Shown: piece by piece, positions 34,721 through 44,143 of the stretch | Layout: every line of letters starts with the position of its first letter | Position numbering within the stretch: the first letter of the stretch is position 1 | Assembly: GCF_030160075.1 (NCBI RefSeq) | Contig: NZ_BSNQ01000001.1 | Span: 1-64,000 of the forward strand | Reading direction: 5' to 3' | Source: Dyella lipolytica | GTDB lineage: Bacteria; Pseudomonadota; Gammaproteobacteria; Xanthomonadales; Rhodanobacteraceae | DNA length: 64,000 nt | The notes under the pieces: model-generated | The model's input: only the letters and a program-made list of their open reading frames with translations | Told to the model about the DNA's origin: nothing | Databases searched by the model: none | Program-made: the position numbers and the translations under genes

Positions 34721-35984
34721 ATTCCTGCAACATGCGATCGATCAGTTTCATGACCCGCCCCACTGCACCGCGCTCGCTATCGAACACGACACGTGCCTGC
34801 TGGCCCATGTGTTTGCACCGCGCTTCGTCCTGCAACAATTCGAGCACCTCAGCGCCCAGTGCGTCGCTCTGCAGCACGCGCTTCGCTCCGCCGCCGCGGA
34901 TCAGCGTCAGCGTGATTTCCTCGAAGTTGAAGGTGTGCGGCCCAACCAGCACCGGCCGGGACAACGCCGCCGGCTCGAGCACGTTGTGGCCGCCAATCGG
35001 CACCAGGCTGCCGCCCACGAAGGCCATGTCCGATGCCGCAAAGAACGGCATCAGCTCACCCATCGTGTCGATCAGGAAAACCTGGTGCGAACCGCCGGGA
35101 ACTCGGTCCGTACTGCGTGTCGCCATCGAGAAACCGAGGCTGCGCACGGAATGCTCGACCAGCCGGAAACGCTCCGGATGACGCGGCGCGATCAGGAGCA
35201 AAGCATCGGGCAGGCGTTTGAGCACCTCCAGATGCGCTTCCAGCACCGCCAGCTCTTCGCCTTCATGCGTGCTGGCGGCAATCCACACGGGGCGCAAATG
35301 TCCCCATTGCTGGCGGAAGATCGCGCCGCCTTCCAGTGCACCGTCCGGCACCGGCATATCGAACTTGAGATTGCCGCTGACCGTGACCAGCGCGGGATCG
35401 GCGCCTAATAGTCGATAGCGCGCGGCATCGGTGCGCGACTGAGCGGCGATCTGCCGCACGCAGCGCAGGGCCGAACGTAACAAGGCACGCATCGGCGCGT
35501 AGCCACGCAGCGAGCGTCCGGACAGGCGCGCGTTGACGATCATGAGCGGAATGCCACGCCGATGGCAGCCGAAATACAGGTTCGGCCAGATCTCGGTTTC
35601 CACGATCAACGCCAGCCTCGGTCGTACTTGCTTCAGGAAGCGATGCACGGAGAAAGGCAAGTCGTACGGCAAATACACATGAAACACGCTGTCGCCGAAC
35701 AGCTGGTGTACGCGCGCCGAACCGGTCGGCGTCACGGTCGTCACTACCAGCGGCGCATTGGGGTAGTCCTCGCGCAGGGCTTTGATCAGCGGCTCGGCCG
35801 CATTCACTTCGCCAACGGACACGGCATGGACCCAGATGCTGCCGCGCAGATCCGGCGCCTTGAAGATGCCGAAGCGCTCCGGCCAGCGCTGATGGTAGTT
35901 GCCATAGCGCATCCCGCGCGTCAGCAGCCGCATCACGATGATCGGCGTCGCGAGGTACATGAGGATCGTGTAGAGGTAGCGCAA
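34719..35984 (-). CDS. waaA: 3-deoxy-D-manno-octulosonic acid transferase
   Basis: Adds Kdo from CMP-Kdo to lipid IVA on the cytoplasmic face of the inner membrane. The 421 residues start with a membrane anchor (YTILMYLATPIIVMRLL), followed by two GT-B Rossmann domains. The acceptor-side motif WVHAVSVGEVNAAEPL carries the catalytic glutamate, and PVWIAASTHEGEE and FVGGSLVPIGGHNVLEPAALSRPVLVGPHTFNFEEIT are standard. The frame begins with TTG at 35984, preceded by GGGAA; an internal ATG nine codons later would cut the anchor, so TTG is more likely. Divergent from lpxL. Confidence 0.95.
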   Translation of the reverse strand: MRYLYTILMYLATPIIVMRLLTRGMRYGNYHQRWPERFGIFKAPDLRGSIWVHAVSVGEVNAAEPLIKALREDYPNAPLVVTTVTPTGSARVHQLFGDSVFHVYLPYDLPFSVHRFLKQVRPRLALIVETEIWPNLYFGCHRRGIPLMIVNARLSGRSLRGYAPMRALLRSALRCVRQIAAQSRTDAARYRLLGADPALVTVSGNLKFDMPVPDGALEGGAIFRQQWGHLRPVWIAASTHEGEELAVLEAHLEVLKRLPDALLLIAPRHPERFRLVEHSVRSLGFSMATRSTDRVPGGSHQVFLIDTMGELMPFFAASDMAFVGGSLVPIGGHNVLEPAALSRPVLVGPHTFNFEEITLTLIRGGGAKRVLQSDALGAEVLELLQDEARCKHMGQQARVVFDSERGAVGRVMKLIDRMLQE

Positions 35985-36094
35985 CGGACATTCCCGGCAG
36001 TGACGCGGCAGTATAAGAGCCTGCCCTCATATTCCGCGCAGCCTGCACCCGGGCACGGTCGGAAAGCAGGCTAAGGCCGCGTGGCGCCGCTACA

Positions 36095-37030
36095 ATGCGC
36101 ACGATGCCCGGTACGCCTTATCCCGCTTTCACCCGCTCCCTGCTTTCACCACGCTTTTGGCCGGCGTGGATAGGTGTGGGCGTGATGAAATTGATCGCCA
36201 TGCTGCCGTGGAAAGTGCTCATGGCCATCGGGCGCGCACTGGGGGCGATCGTCGAACGTTTCCCCTCGCCACGGCGCGAGGTGGCCGCCACCAATATTGC
36301 ACTGTGTTTCCCCGAACTCGATGCTGCATCGCAGGCCCGGCTGGTGGATGCGCACTTGCGCGACATCGGCGTGATGCTGATGGAGTTCGCGCTAGGCTGG
36401 ATGGGCACCGATCGCGCGATCGCACGCATACCGGTGACCTTCGAAGGACTGGAGCATCTCGAAGCCGCGCATGCCGAAGGACGCGGCGTATTGCTGGTCG
36501 GCGGCCACTTCTCGCATCTGGAACTGTGCGCTCGGCTGGTCTCGCAGCGCATACGCATTGCGGGCATGTACCGGCGCATGGATAACCTCGTGTTCGAATG
36601 GGCGGTGCTGCGTGCACGCCTCGGCTATGCCCGCGCGATGTTCGACAAGGACGACATCCGCGGCACGGTGAAATACCTGCGCGGCGGCGGCACGCTCTGG
36701 TATGCGCCCGATCAGGACATGCGCAGCAAGGACAACGTTTTCGTGCCGTTTTTCGGGGTACCCGCTGCCACCATCACGGCCACGCATCATCTGGCCCGCA
36801 TGTCACGCTCGGTCGTCATTCCCTTTTTTCATCGTCGCCTGCCCGACAATCAGGGTTACGCACTGCGCCTGGGCGCGCCGCTTGACGATATGCCCAGCGC
36901 GGACGCCGAAGCCGACACCGCCCGGGTCAACCACAGCATCGAGCAGATGGTGAAAGAGGCGCCGGAGCAATACCTGTGGGTGCACAAGCGCTTCAAGACG
37001 CGTCCCGAAGGGCTTCCGCCCATTTATTAG
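36095..37030 (+). CDS. lpxL: lipid A biosynthesis lauroyl-type acyltransferase
   Basis: A 311-residue inner-membrane-associated enzyme that adds a secondary acyl chain to Kdo-lipid A. It has one N-terminal hydrophobic segment and the family catalytic HxxxxE motif in GGHFSHLELC, plus MYRRMDNLVFEWAVLRAR and GGTLWYAPDQDMRSKDNVFVPFFG. Whether the chain is laurate or another acid (LpxL, LpxM or LpxP class) cannot be told from sequence alone. The preceding divergent gene, waaA, makes its acceptor. A second ATG at 36104 is an alternative start. Confidence 0.9.
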   Translation: MRTMPGTPYPAFTRSLLSPRFWPAWIGVGVMKLIAMLPWKVLMAIGRALGAIVERFPSPRREVAATNIALCFPELDAASQARLVDAHLRDIGVMLMEFALGWMGTDRAIARIPVTFEGLEHLEAAHAEGRGVLLVGGHFSHLELCARLVSQRIRIAGMYRRMDNLVFEWAVLRARLGYARAMFDKDDIRGTVKYLRGGGTLWYAPDQDMRSKDNVFVPFFGVPAATITATHHLARMSRSVVIPFFHRRLPDNQGYALRLGAPLDDMPSADAEADTARVNHSIEQMVKEAPEQYLWVHKRFKTRPEGLPPIY

Positions 37031-37204
37031 AGCCTGCAGGCTCTGCACGACAGGCCAGCGACAGGATGCCCCGGTAGATAAGCACGCTGGCTATTCCCCA
37101 GCATCTGTTTCCATGCCCAACCGCCGTCCGCCCTACCGGTCGATATGCCGCCCGGCTCTAACGTTTGCCGTAAGCTCCAGCGTGTGGCTAAGACGGAGCC
37201 CCGC

Positions 37205-37966
37205 ATGACCGCAAGCGAAGGACAGCAGGCCCGCGCCTGCCCGATTTTCATGTATCACAACATCGCCCAGGCCCCGCGCGGCCTGCGCCGCTGGCGCAGC
37301 CTGTATGTGAGCCCGGGTGCCTTCGCGCGGCAAATGTGGCTGCTCAAGCGCATGGGCTACACCGGCCTGTCCATGTTCGATGCGATGCCCTATCTGCGTG
37401 GCGAGCGGCAAGGGCGCATCGCCGTGATCACGCTGGACGATGGCTACGTCGATAACCTCGAATCGGCGCTGCCGATCCTGCAACGCTACGGCTTCACCGC
37501 CACCTGCTACGTAGTCAGCGGCAGCATCGGGCGCTACAACAACTGGGATGCGGAAAAGCTGGGCATCCAGAAACCATTGATGAACCCCGCGCAGATGCGC
37601 GCCTGGCGCGACGGTGGCATGGACATCGGCGCGCACACGCGCAGCCATCCGCGCCTGACCCAATGCAGCGATGCACAGCTTCACGATGAGATCGCCGGCA
37701 GCAAGGCAGATCTGGAAGACCATCTCGGCACGCCAGTCACCCAATTCTGTTATCCCTACGGCGACATGGACGACCGCGTCGCCGAAGCCACGCGCACCGC
37801 TGGCTATGCGGCCGCCACCACCACGCAACGCGGCCGCGCCACCGTCGGCATGGACCTGTGGCGCCTGCCGCGCGTGCAAGTGGCGCGGCACCATGTACTG
37901 CCGCAGTTCGCCATGCGCGCCTTCACCCATTACGAAAACAAACGTTCCGAGAGCGGGTACGCATGA
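37205..37966 (+). CDS. polysaccharide deacetylase (CE4 type)
   Basis: A 253-residue metal-dependent deacetylase of the NodB-homology fold. The metal and base residues are visible: TLDDGY (D78, D79) and GAHTRSHP (H144, H148), with PYGDMDDRV near the C-terminus. No signal peptide, so probably cytoplasmic or membrane-associated, acting on a lipid-linked sugar. The ATGA overlap with the next glycosyltransferase means coupled translation. In this LPS/glycan context it may deacetylate a precursor sugar (inference). Confidence 0.88.
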   Translation: MTASEGQQARACPIFMYHNIAQAPRGLRRWRSLYVSPGAFARQMWLLKRMGYTGLSMFDAMPYLRGERQGRIAVITLDDGYVDNLESALPILQRYGFTATCYVVSGSIGRYNNWDAEKLGIQKPLMNPAQMRAWRDGGMDIGAHTRSHPRLTQCSDAQLHDEIAGSKADLEDHLGTPVTQFCYPYGDMDDRVAEATRTAGYAAATTTQRGRATVGMDLWRLPRVQVARHHVLPQFAMRAFTHYENKRSESGYA

Positions 37967-39039
37967 AATTTCTTTTTGTCGGCACCAATCCGGAAAACAC
38001 CGGTGCCGCCACGCACTTCGTGGCTCTCGCACAGGCGATGGTCGAAGCCGGTCATCAGGTCAGCGCCGTCGTGTTTCCGGGTGGATTGATCGCCAACAGC
38101 CTCGCTGCATCGGGCGTGCGTCTTTATCCGGCCAAGTTTCGCAATGTGTTCGATCTGCGTGGTTACTTCGCGACGTTCAAAGCCGCGCGCGATCTTCGTC
38201 CGGATTGGCTGGTCGGCAACTTCGGCAAGGAATATTGGCCGCTGATCCTCGTCAGCCGTTTGCTGCACGTGCCGGTTGCCCTATTCCGCCATCGCACGCC
38301 GCCGATGGGCCGCGTATCGGGCTATCTCCTGCCACGACTGGCGCAGCGTTTTTTTGCCGTCTCCAATCACGCACGCCAGGCTTACCTCGATCGCGGTGTT
38401 CCGCCACCACTGGTACGCGTGCTGTACAACCCGGTGAACATGGCCTTGTGCCGACCCGATCCGCAGCAGCGCAGCGAGATCCTGCATAAGCTCGGCATGC
38501 CGCAGGATGCCATTGTGATCGGTTACTTCGGCCGCCTGCATGGCAGCAAGGGCATCTACACCTTGTTGGAAGCGGCTGATACGGCGATGGCGCAGGAGCC
38601 ACGGCTGCATTGCATGTGGCTGGGCCACGGCCCAGATTCGCAAGCGCTTGGCGAACGCATCGAAGCCGGCTCCTTCGCACACCGCCATCACATGCTGGGC
38701 TGGATCGACGATGTACATCCCTATTACAGCGCTATCTCGATGCTAGCGTTTCCGTCGATCGCCACCGAAACCTTCGGCCGCGTTTCGGTGGAAGCACAGG
38801 CGGCGGGCGCGCCGGTACTAGGCAGCAATATCGGCGGCATCCCGGAAACGCTTTCGTCCAACGTGACCGGTCTGCTGTTGCCGCCGGGCAATGTCGCGGC
38901 GTGGCGTAATGCGATTCTGCGCATGTGCGATCCGGAGGTGCGCGAGCCGATGGGCGTTGCAGCGCGGGATTTTGTCGAGCGTCATTTCGGCACGCGCGTG
39001 ATCGCGGACGAGTTTGTACGCATCCTTAGCGACGGTTAG
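37963..39039 (+). CDS. glycosyltransferase family 4
   Basis: A 358-residue GT-B glycosyltransferase. Start MKFLFVGTNPENTGAATHFVALAQAM gives the N-terminal Rossmann loop. The donor-binding part has GYFGRLHGSKGIYTLLEAAD, then the EX7E-like PSIATETFGRVSVEAQAAGAPVLGSNIGGIPE. It likely adds a hexose to an LPS core or related glycan, with unknown sugar. It overlaps the deacetylase gene by 4 bases and meets the next gene tail to tail with a 4-base overlap. Confidence 0.92.
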   Translation: MKFLFVGTNPENTGAATHFVALAQAMVEAGHQVSAVVFPGGLIANSLAASGVRLYPAKFRNVFDLRGYFATFKAARDLRPDWLVGNFGKEYWPLILVSRLLHVPVALFRHRTPPMGRVSGYLLPRLAQRFFAVSNHARQAYLDRGVPPPLVRVLYNPVNMALCRPDPQQRSEILHKLGMPQDAIVIGYFGRLHGSKGIYTLLEAADTAMAQEPRLHCMWLGHGPDSQALGERIEAGSFAHRHHMLGWIDDVHPYYSAISMLAFPSIATETFGRVSVEAQAAGAPVLGSNIGGIPETLSSNVTGLLLPPGNVAAWRNAILRMCDPEVREPMGVAARDFVERHFGTRVIADEFVRILSDG

Positions 39040-39800
39040 CGACCGTCGCTCTTCGTTCTGCGCGCCTCATACAGCTTGGCGTACTTCAGGAACACATAGA
39101 ACGCACCCAGCACGCTGGCGATAAAACCCGCCCAGCCGCTGAGAAAATAACGCTTGAGCAGATACTGCCGCAGGAAGAACAGCGGCGGATAGATCACCAT
39201 GCGAAATCCGGTAAAGCGCTGGCCGCGACGCAACTTGTGCGCCACCATACCGCTGCTGTAACGGTTGATCTTTTCCACGCGCGTGGCGATGTCGCCGTCG
39301 CCTTTGTTGACAAAGTCGGCGTCCCACAGCGTCTTGACCGGGCCGCGCACTTCTACCGCGGCATGCACTTCCACATCGTTCATGCCGCCACGTTTGCGAT
39401 TGAACAAGCGCAGATGACCGTTCCGATGGCTCCATCGATGTTGCACCGTCCAGAACATGCGTTCGCGGCGCGGTAAACGGAAGCCAGCGTGTTGGGGGTC
39501 GTCCAGTGCACGCTCGATGATGGCGCGCGTGCCGGGCGAGAGCATCTCATCCGCATCGAGGTTCAAGACCCAATCGTTGCGGGCGAGGTCGTAGGCGCGC
39601 TGTTTCTGCGGGCCATAATCGTCGAAAGGATGCACTTCCACGCGCGCACCGTGCATGCGTGCGATCGCCACCGTGCTGTCGGTCGAGCCGGAATCGAGTA
39701 CGACGATCTCGTCAACCCAGTCCACTTCGCGCAGGCAGGCGTCAAGCGTGTCGGCGTTGTTGTAGGTAATCACTACGACCGAAAGCGGTTCACGCGCCAT
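39036..39800 (-). CDS. glycosyltransferase family 2, WaaE/KdtX-like
   Basis: A 254-residue GT-A enzyme. Residues 7-40 (VVVITYNNADTLDACLREVDWVDEIVVLDSGSTDSTVAIA) and the DADEM metal-binding motif (LNLDADEML) mark the WaaE/KdtX branch of LPS inner-core glucosyltransferases. A C-terminal hydrophobic stretch (about 207-235) anchors it to the inner membrane. It starts 11 bases inside the end of waaL on the same strand, so translation is coupled. Acceptor sugar is not determinable. Confidence 0.9.
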   Translation of the reverse strand: MAREPLSVVVITYNNADTLDACLREVDWVDEIVVLDSGSTDSTVAIARMHGARVEVHPFDDYGPQKQRAYDLARNDWVLNLDADEMLSPGTRAIIERALDDPQHAGFRLPRRERMFWTVQHRWSHRNGHLRLFNRKRGGMNDVEVHAAVEVRGPVKTLWDADFVNKGDGDIATRVEKINRYSSGMVAHKLRRGQRFTGFRMVIYPPLFFLRQYLLKRYFLSGWAGFIASVLGAFYVFLKYAKLYEARRTKSDGR

Positions 39801-41058
39801 CGTCGGGCTCCTTCGTGGATGCGTAAAGCGCCGCGCTCCACAAGCCCAGCAGCCACGCGAACAGTAGACCCCACCATGCCGAATAGAAAGCCAGGTGGGT
39901 GTTGAGCGGAAACAGCATCACTGCGAGCGAAACGGTCACTGGAAAGGCGCTGGTACGCCCCACGGCACCCACGCGGCGCCACGCACGCCAGGCCATCGCA
40001 ACACCGGCCAGCCATAACATCAAGCCGATGAAACCCGTCTCGGTGAGAATCTCCAACACAATCTGATGCGCGTGACAGGCACCGACGCCCTCGCCGCAAT
40101 TCTCCGCCACCACGAAATGGTCGTTCGACGGCGCGTACTGCGAATAGGCATAGCGGAAATCGCGTACACCCACGCCAGTGAGCGGGTGTGCTGCGATCAT
40201 CGCCACGCTGTTGCGCCAGATGTCGAGTCGCCCGGTCATCGCTTGATTGAGATCTTGTTCGTTGCCGCTCAAGGCTGTGAGCGTGCGCTGCATGCGCGCA
40301 TCGAAGCGCGTCGAGGTCTTCCATGCAATGCCGCCGCCCGCGAGCAGCAGCACCGCCCCTATCGTGCAGGCTGCGATAAATCGCCATGGCGAGCCCGTTT
40401 CGCGCCAGGCAAACAGCAGCGCGACCAATCCATAGCAAATCCACGCAGCGCGCGAACCACTCAACATCACCGGGCCCAGCACCAGCACGGATGCGACGAT
40501 CAGCCCACGCAGTCCCCATCGTTGTCGAGCGACCCACAATGCCAACGGTGAAAGCACGGCAAGGGTGGGCCCCAGCTTCGGATCGTCTGCACCGAACAAA
40601 CCGGAGATGCGTTCCGGTTCGGCATGGCCGCGCAGGCTCCAGCCGGTAAGCATCTGCATCCACGCATCGAACACCCAGATCGCGATCACCACCGCGGCGG
40701 CGGCATAGAACCTCTGCAAGCGCTGCTCGCCACGCATGGCGTAGCAGGCATAGAGACCCAATGGGATATAGCGCAACAACGCCAGCACGGTCGTCCAGCT
40801 CTTACGAGGCGCCATTGCGGTCGGTGCCGAAAGCAGTGCTGCGCCGATATAGCAGGCCAAAAGTATCAGCAGTAGGCGCGCACCCGAGCCTTGCAGGAAT
40901 GCCTTGCTATCGCGGCGCAACGCGAACGCCGCGCCGATGAAGCACAGAAGCGTACCCAGCTCGGCGCTACGCCCGAACGGCAGCAGCGCGACCACCAGCC
41001 AGAACGGCAGCGGCGGCGAGCGCAGCAGATTCTTCAGGACTGGGGTGGAAGCGTTCAT
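39790..41058 (-). CDS. waaL: O-antigen ligase family protein
   Basis: A 422-residue inner-membrane protein with about 10-12 helices and a large periplasmic loop near the end. That loop has the Wzy_C signature ...MTGRLDIWRNSVAMIAAHPLTGVGVRDFRYAYSQYAP..., including the arginine and histidine residues typical of WaaL. It joins O-polysaccharide or another undecaprenyl-linked sugar chain to lipid A core in the periplasm. WaaL and Wzy polymerases share this domain, so a polymerase role cannot be excluded; the LPS-core context favours the ligase. It lies between two glycosyltransferase genes. Confidence 0.87.
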   Translation of the reverse strand: MNASTPVLKNLLRSPPLPFWLVVALLPFGRSAELGTLLCFIGAAFALRRDSKAFLQGSGARLLLILLACYIGAALLSAPTAMAPRKSWTTVLALLRYIPLGLYACYAMRGEQRLQRFYAAAAVVIAIWVFDAWMQMLTGWSLRGHAEPERISGLFGADDPKLGPTLAVLSPLALWVARQRWGLRGLIVASVLVLGPVMLSGSRAAWICYGLVALLFAWRETGSPWRFIAACTIGAVLLLAGGGIAWKTSTRFDARMQRTLTALSGNEQDLNQAMTGRLDIWRNSVAMIAAHPLTGVGVRDFRYAYSQYAPSNDHFVVAENCGEGVGACHAHQIVLEILTETGFIGLMLWLAGVAMAWRAWRRVGAVGRTSAFPVTVSLAVMLFPLNTHLAFYSAWWGLLFAWLLGLWSAALYASTKEPDDGA

Positions 41059-41123
41059 GCCGGATCCGGAACGACGATCCTCGCATTGTAGGCGAGCTGT
41101 CGCTGCCTACCTCGTCCCGCTCC

Positions 41124-42248
41124 CTAGACGGCCACTTCCTCGTAAAGGGCCAGCGCAGCGCGCTGCATGTCGACGAGGCGATAGCGTTGCAACGGCGAAA
41201 TCGGCGGCGCCACACGCAGCAGTTCGGCAGCGCGTTCGATCAGACGCTCCTGGTCGCCCGGAGGCACCCTTCCCGCCGGATAGAGTTCGGCAAGCAGCTC
41301 GCCGACACCGCCGTGCGCATAACCAAGCACGGGACGGCAGAGCGCGAGCGCTTCCACCACCGTGCGGCCAAAGGCTTCGGGCTTGTTCGACAGCTGCAGG
41401 ATCAGCGACGACATGGCGTAGATGTCGCGCACGTCCTCGCGCGGCGGCGTCATCACCACTTGCGAGGCGAGATCGCGGGTGTTGATCAGATCCTGCAACT
41501 CGCGCGCATAGGCCTCGCGACCGGGTTCGATCACACCCAGCAGCAGCAGGCGCGTTTCGATGCCGCGCTTCTTGAGTTCGGCCACCAGTTCGATCGCATC
41601 GCGATGCCCCTTCAGGCGGGTACCGCGCCCGGGCAAGGTGAGCAGCGGCGCACCGGCCAGACTGGGGAATTCAGCGAAAAAGGCCCTCTGCCACGCCTCA
41701 TCGGGCCGATGGCCATAAGGGAAGGCGTCCGGGTCGATTCCGCGCGGAATGATCCGGATGCGTGCCGTATCCAAGTCGCGGTAGTGGCTGATCAGATAAT
41801 CGCGCACGGTCTGCGACACGACCACGACACGCTCGCCACGCAGCATGATGGCGCTGTAGTGCCCAGGCGAATTGAGCCCGTGCACGGTGGTGATGAAATG
41901 GGGTTTGGGCGACATGCCTTTCAGCGCCCACCAGCCCATCCAGGCGGGCAGCCGCGAGCGGACATGGACGACGTCCGGCTTCAGCTCGCGCAGGATGCGT
42001 CGCAACCGACCCAGGCGAGCCAGGGTACCCAGCGACTTGCGGCCGATGTCCAGCGTGATGTGTTCGCTGCCTTCGGCCTGCAGCTGCGCAGTCATGCGGC
42101 CGCCGGCCGAAATCACCACCGAGCGATGGCCGGCCTGCACCAATGCCTGCCCCATCTCCAGCACCGAACGCTCCGCGCCGCCCGACCGCAGCGCAGGGAT
42201 CAGCTGCACAACAGTCAGCACCCTGGCCGGCGTGGCGGCGACAGACAT
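41124..42248 (-). CDS. glycosyltransferase family 4
   Basis: A 374-residue GT-B glycosyltransferase. It has the N-terminal LIPALRSGGAERSVLEMGQALVQAGH, the acceptor region VHVRSRLPAWMGWWALKG, and the donor region LTLPGRGTRLKGHRDAIELVAELKKRG with KPEAFGRTVVEALALCRPVLGYAHGGVGELL. The ATG at 42248 has GAGGG upstream; eight more codons precede it. It lies 65 bases upstream of waaL on the same strand, as part of an LPS-core operon. Sugar specificity unknown. Confidence 0.92.
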   Translation of the reverse strand: MSVAATPARVLTVVQLIPALRSGGAERSVLEMGQALVQAGHRSVVISAGGRMTAQLQAEGSEHITLDIGRKSLGTLARLGRLRRILRELKPDVVHVRSRLPAWMGWWALKGMSPKPHFITTVHGLNSPGHYSAIMLRGERVVVVSQTVRDYLISHYRDLDTARIRIIPRGIDPDAFPYGHRPDEAWQRAFFAEFPSLAGAPLLTLPGRGTRLKGHRDAIELVAELKKRGIETRLLLLGVIEPGREAYARELQDLINTRDLASQVVMTPPREDVRDIYAMSSLILQLSNKPEAFGRTVVEALALCRPVLGYAHGGVGELLAELYPAGRVPPGDQERLIERAAELLRVAPPISPLQRYRLVDMQRAALALYEEVAV

Positions 42249-42324
42249 GGTTCCCTCACTCGCGACTCTCATCCAAAAAAATAAGCACCAATCGTGCCGT
42301 TCAAGGCTTCACGATGGCTGGCGT

Positions 42325-42531
42325 TCAGTCGCGCAGCACGTAATGCGCGCCGCAGTAAGGACAAATGGACTCGCCGCCGTCTTCGACGACCGGCAGATAG
42401 ACCTTCGGATGAGAGTTCCACACTGCCATGCCGGGCATCGGACAGGACAAGGGGAGGTCCGAACGCGTCACTTCGTAACGATTTTCGGCATTCGCCAGGA
42501 TCGGCGCGGCCGCGGCAGGGGAACCCGACAT
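42325..42531 (-). CDS. small zinc-finger protein (zf-CHCC)
   Basis: A 68-residue protein with ligands C30, H41, C57 and C60 in a pattern (LSCPMPGMAVWNSHPKVYLP, then ESICPYCGAHYVL) matching the zf-CHCC domain found in NDUFS6 and in small bacterial proteins. Its function in bacteria is unknown. Start at 42531; the frame continues upstream but without family-like sequence. It lies 76 bases before the family-4 glycosyltransferase gene and may head that operon. Confidence 0.88.
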   Translation of the reverse strand: MSGSPAAAAPILANAENRYEVTRSDLPLSCPMPGMAVWNSHPKVYLPVVEDGGESICPYCGAHYVLRD

Positions 42532-42600
42532 GGGGTGTTGCTCCGGGTGGGACGTGGGACTGCGGATGTTAGCAGGCCCGCATGAGCTTGGCTCTTTTGC

Positions 42601-42788
42601 CCCTGCTCCTTCTCCCCTCCGGGGTACGCGGGGAGAGCACATGGATGTGCTCGGCTTTGAGGAGCGAGGAGAAGGCTGGGATGAGGGGCCAATCTTGCGA
42701 TTGACCCCATTGGGGCACGCTTCAAATCAACATTTTCGCGAGATTCGCCCCTCACCCCGACCCTCTCCCCGGAGGGGAGAGGGAGAGG
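42601..42788. repeat. dispersed intergenic repeat, copy A
   Basis: Fills most of the gap between the zf-CHCC and yceI genes. Order of parts: a CTTCTCCCC/GGGGAGAG stem, then GAGCAC-ATGGAT-GTGCTC, then CTTTGAGGAGCGAGGA, a variable middle, and at the end the stem CCCTCTCCCC-gga-GGGGAGAGGG (42761-42783). The same order and the same 16-base CTTTGAGGAGCGAGGA recur at 59457-59640. It contains no gene. Confidence 0.8.
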
Positions 42789-42794
42789 TAGTGC

Positions 42795-43388
42795 TTACTG
42801 CGCCGCGCCAGCCTTCGGCACAGCGCCTTCGGTGGTGATATCCAGCTTGATATCGTCACTCACCTTCGGCGTATATGCACCGAGGCCGAAGTCCGAACGC
42901 TTGAGCGTACCGGTCGCATTGAAGCCGATCGCCTGCTGGCCGGTCATCGGATGCTTGCCGACGTTGTTGAGCGTGGCGTCCAGCACTACCGGCTTGGTGA
43001 CGCCGTGCACGGTCAGGTCGCCGGTGATCTTGTACTGATTGCCGCCCAGCGATTGCACGCCCGTGCTCTTGAAGGTCACGGTCGGATATTTGTCGGCATC
43101 GAAGAAATCAGCCTCTTTCAGATGCTTGTCGAGCGCCGGCACGTGCGTGTCGAGATTGCTCAGCGGCATGGTCACATCCACCGAGGACTTGGACGGATTC
43201 TGCTCATCGAACACCAGCGTACCGTCGGAGATACCGAGGTTAGCGGTGGGGTTGGAGAAGCCGAAGTGGCTCCAGCTGAACAGCACCATGGTGTGTCCGG
43301 GATCGAGCTTGTAGGTCACCGGGGCGGCCTGGGCCGACATCGCGGCGCCAAGCAAACCGGCCAACATCACGTAACGAAGGGTACGCAT
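42795..43388 (-). CDS. yceI: YceI-family periplasmic protein
   Basis: A 197-residue exported lipocalin-like protein with signal peptide MRTLRYVMLAGLLGAAMSAQA. The YceI domain (VTYKLDPGHTMVLFSWSHFGFSNPTANLG, ADFFDADKYPTVTFKS, YKITGDLTVHGVTKPVVLDA, FGLGAYTPKVSDDIKLDI) covers the mature chain. Relatives bind polyisoprenoids and appear in acid or osmotic stress; a role in isoprenoid-linked envelope metabolism is plausible. It lies 41 bases downstream of the nitroreductase gene on the same strand. Confidence 0.93.
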   Translation of the reverse strand: MRTLRYVMLAGLLGAAMSAQAAPVTYKLDPGHTMVLFSWSHFGFSNPTANLGISDGTLVFDEQNPSKSSVDVTMPLSNLDTHVPALDKHLKEADFFDADKYPTVTFKSTGVQSLGGNQYKITGDLTVHGVTKPVVLDATLNNVGKHPMTGQQAIGFNATGTLKRSDFGLGAYTPKVSDDIKLDITTEGAVPKAGAAQ

Positions 43389-43429
43389 CGAAAATCTCCT
43401 GCCTCAATAAGTTGTTGTAGCGGGGTTTC

Positions 43430-44023
43430 TTACTCTACGCGGCACGTTTCGCCGAACGACAAACGCGGGCTACGTGGGAACAAATCGCGGCTGGCATCGC
43501 CGTAGCCGATATTGATCAGGAAGTTCGACTTGACCGGGGTGCCGGCAAAGAACGCACCGTCCACTCCGGCATTGTCGAAGCCCGACATCGGCCCGCAATC
43601 CAGCCCCAACGCACGCGCCGCCATGATCACGTAGGCGCCTTGCAGGGTCGCGTTGCGGAAGGCGGTGCGGTCGATCAATTCCTGGTTGCCGACGAACCAG
43701 CTGCGGGCATCGGCGTGTGGGAACAGCTGCGGCAGCTTCTCGTAAAACTCATAGTCGTTGGCCACGATCGCCGTCACCGGTGCCGCAAGCGTCTTGGCGC
43801 GATTGCCCTCGGAGAGGAACGGCTTGAGCTTTTCCTTGCCAGCCTGGGACTTCACGAACACCAACCGCATCGGTGAGCAATTGGCGCTGGTCGGGCCGAA
43901 CTTGGCCAGTTCGTAGAGCGCGTGCAATTGCTCGTCGCTCACATCCTTGGGGAGAAAGGCGTTATAGGTACGGGCACTACGGAACAGTTGGTCCAGTGCC
44001 GCCTCGGCAAGCTTCTCGCTCAT
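43430..44023 (-). CDS. nitroreductase family, RutE-like
   Basis: A 197-residue FMN-dependent oxidoreductase resembling malonic semialdehyde reductase RutE/YdfG-associated enzymes ([72 protein letters not shown]). No other rut gene is nearby, so it may be a general NAD(P)H nitroreductase or enal reductase rather than part of pyrimidine breakdown. I set the start at 44023 because AGAGGA lies 6 bases upstream; the longer frame is unconserved. Upstream of yceI. Confidence 0.9.
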   Translation of the reverse strand: MSEKLAEAALDQLFRSARTYNAFLPKDVSDEQLHALYELAKFGPTSANCSPMRLVFVKSQAGKEKLKPFLSEGNRAKTLAAPVTAIVANDYEFYEKLPQLFPHADARSWFVGNQELIDRTAFRNATLQGAYVIMAARALGLDCGPMSGFDNAGVDGAFFAGTPVKSNFLINIGYGDASRDLFPRSPRLSFGETCRVE

Positions 44024-44143
44024 CGGTATCCTCTGCATGACGACGCGCCGTCGGTGGCGCAAGCTACCAGAGTGTAAGGGCAAGCCGGATTCTTCAGGAG
44101 TGAACAAGGCGAAACGTACTGTGCAGAATCCGACGACAATCCC

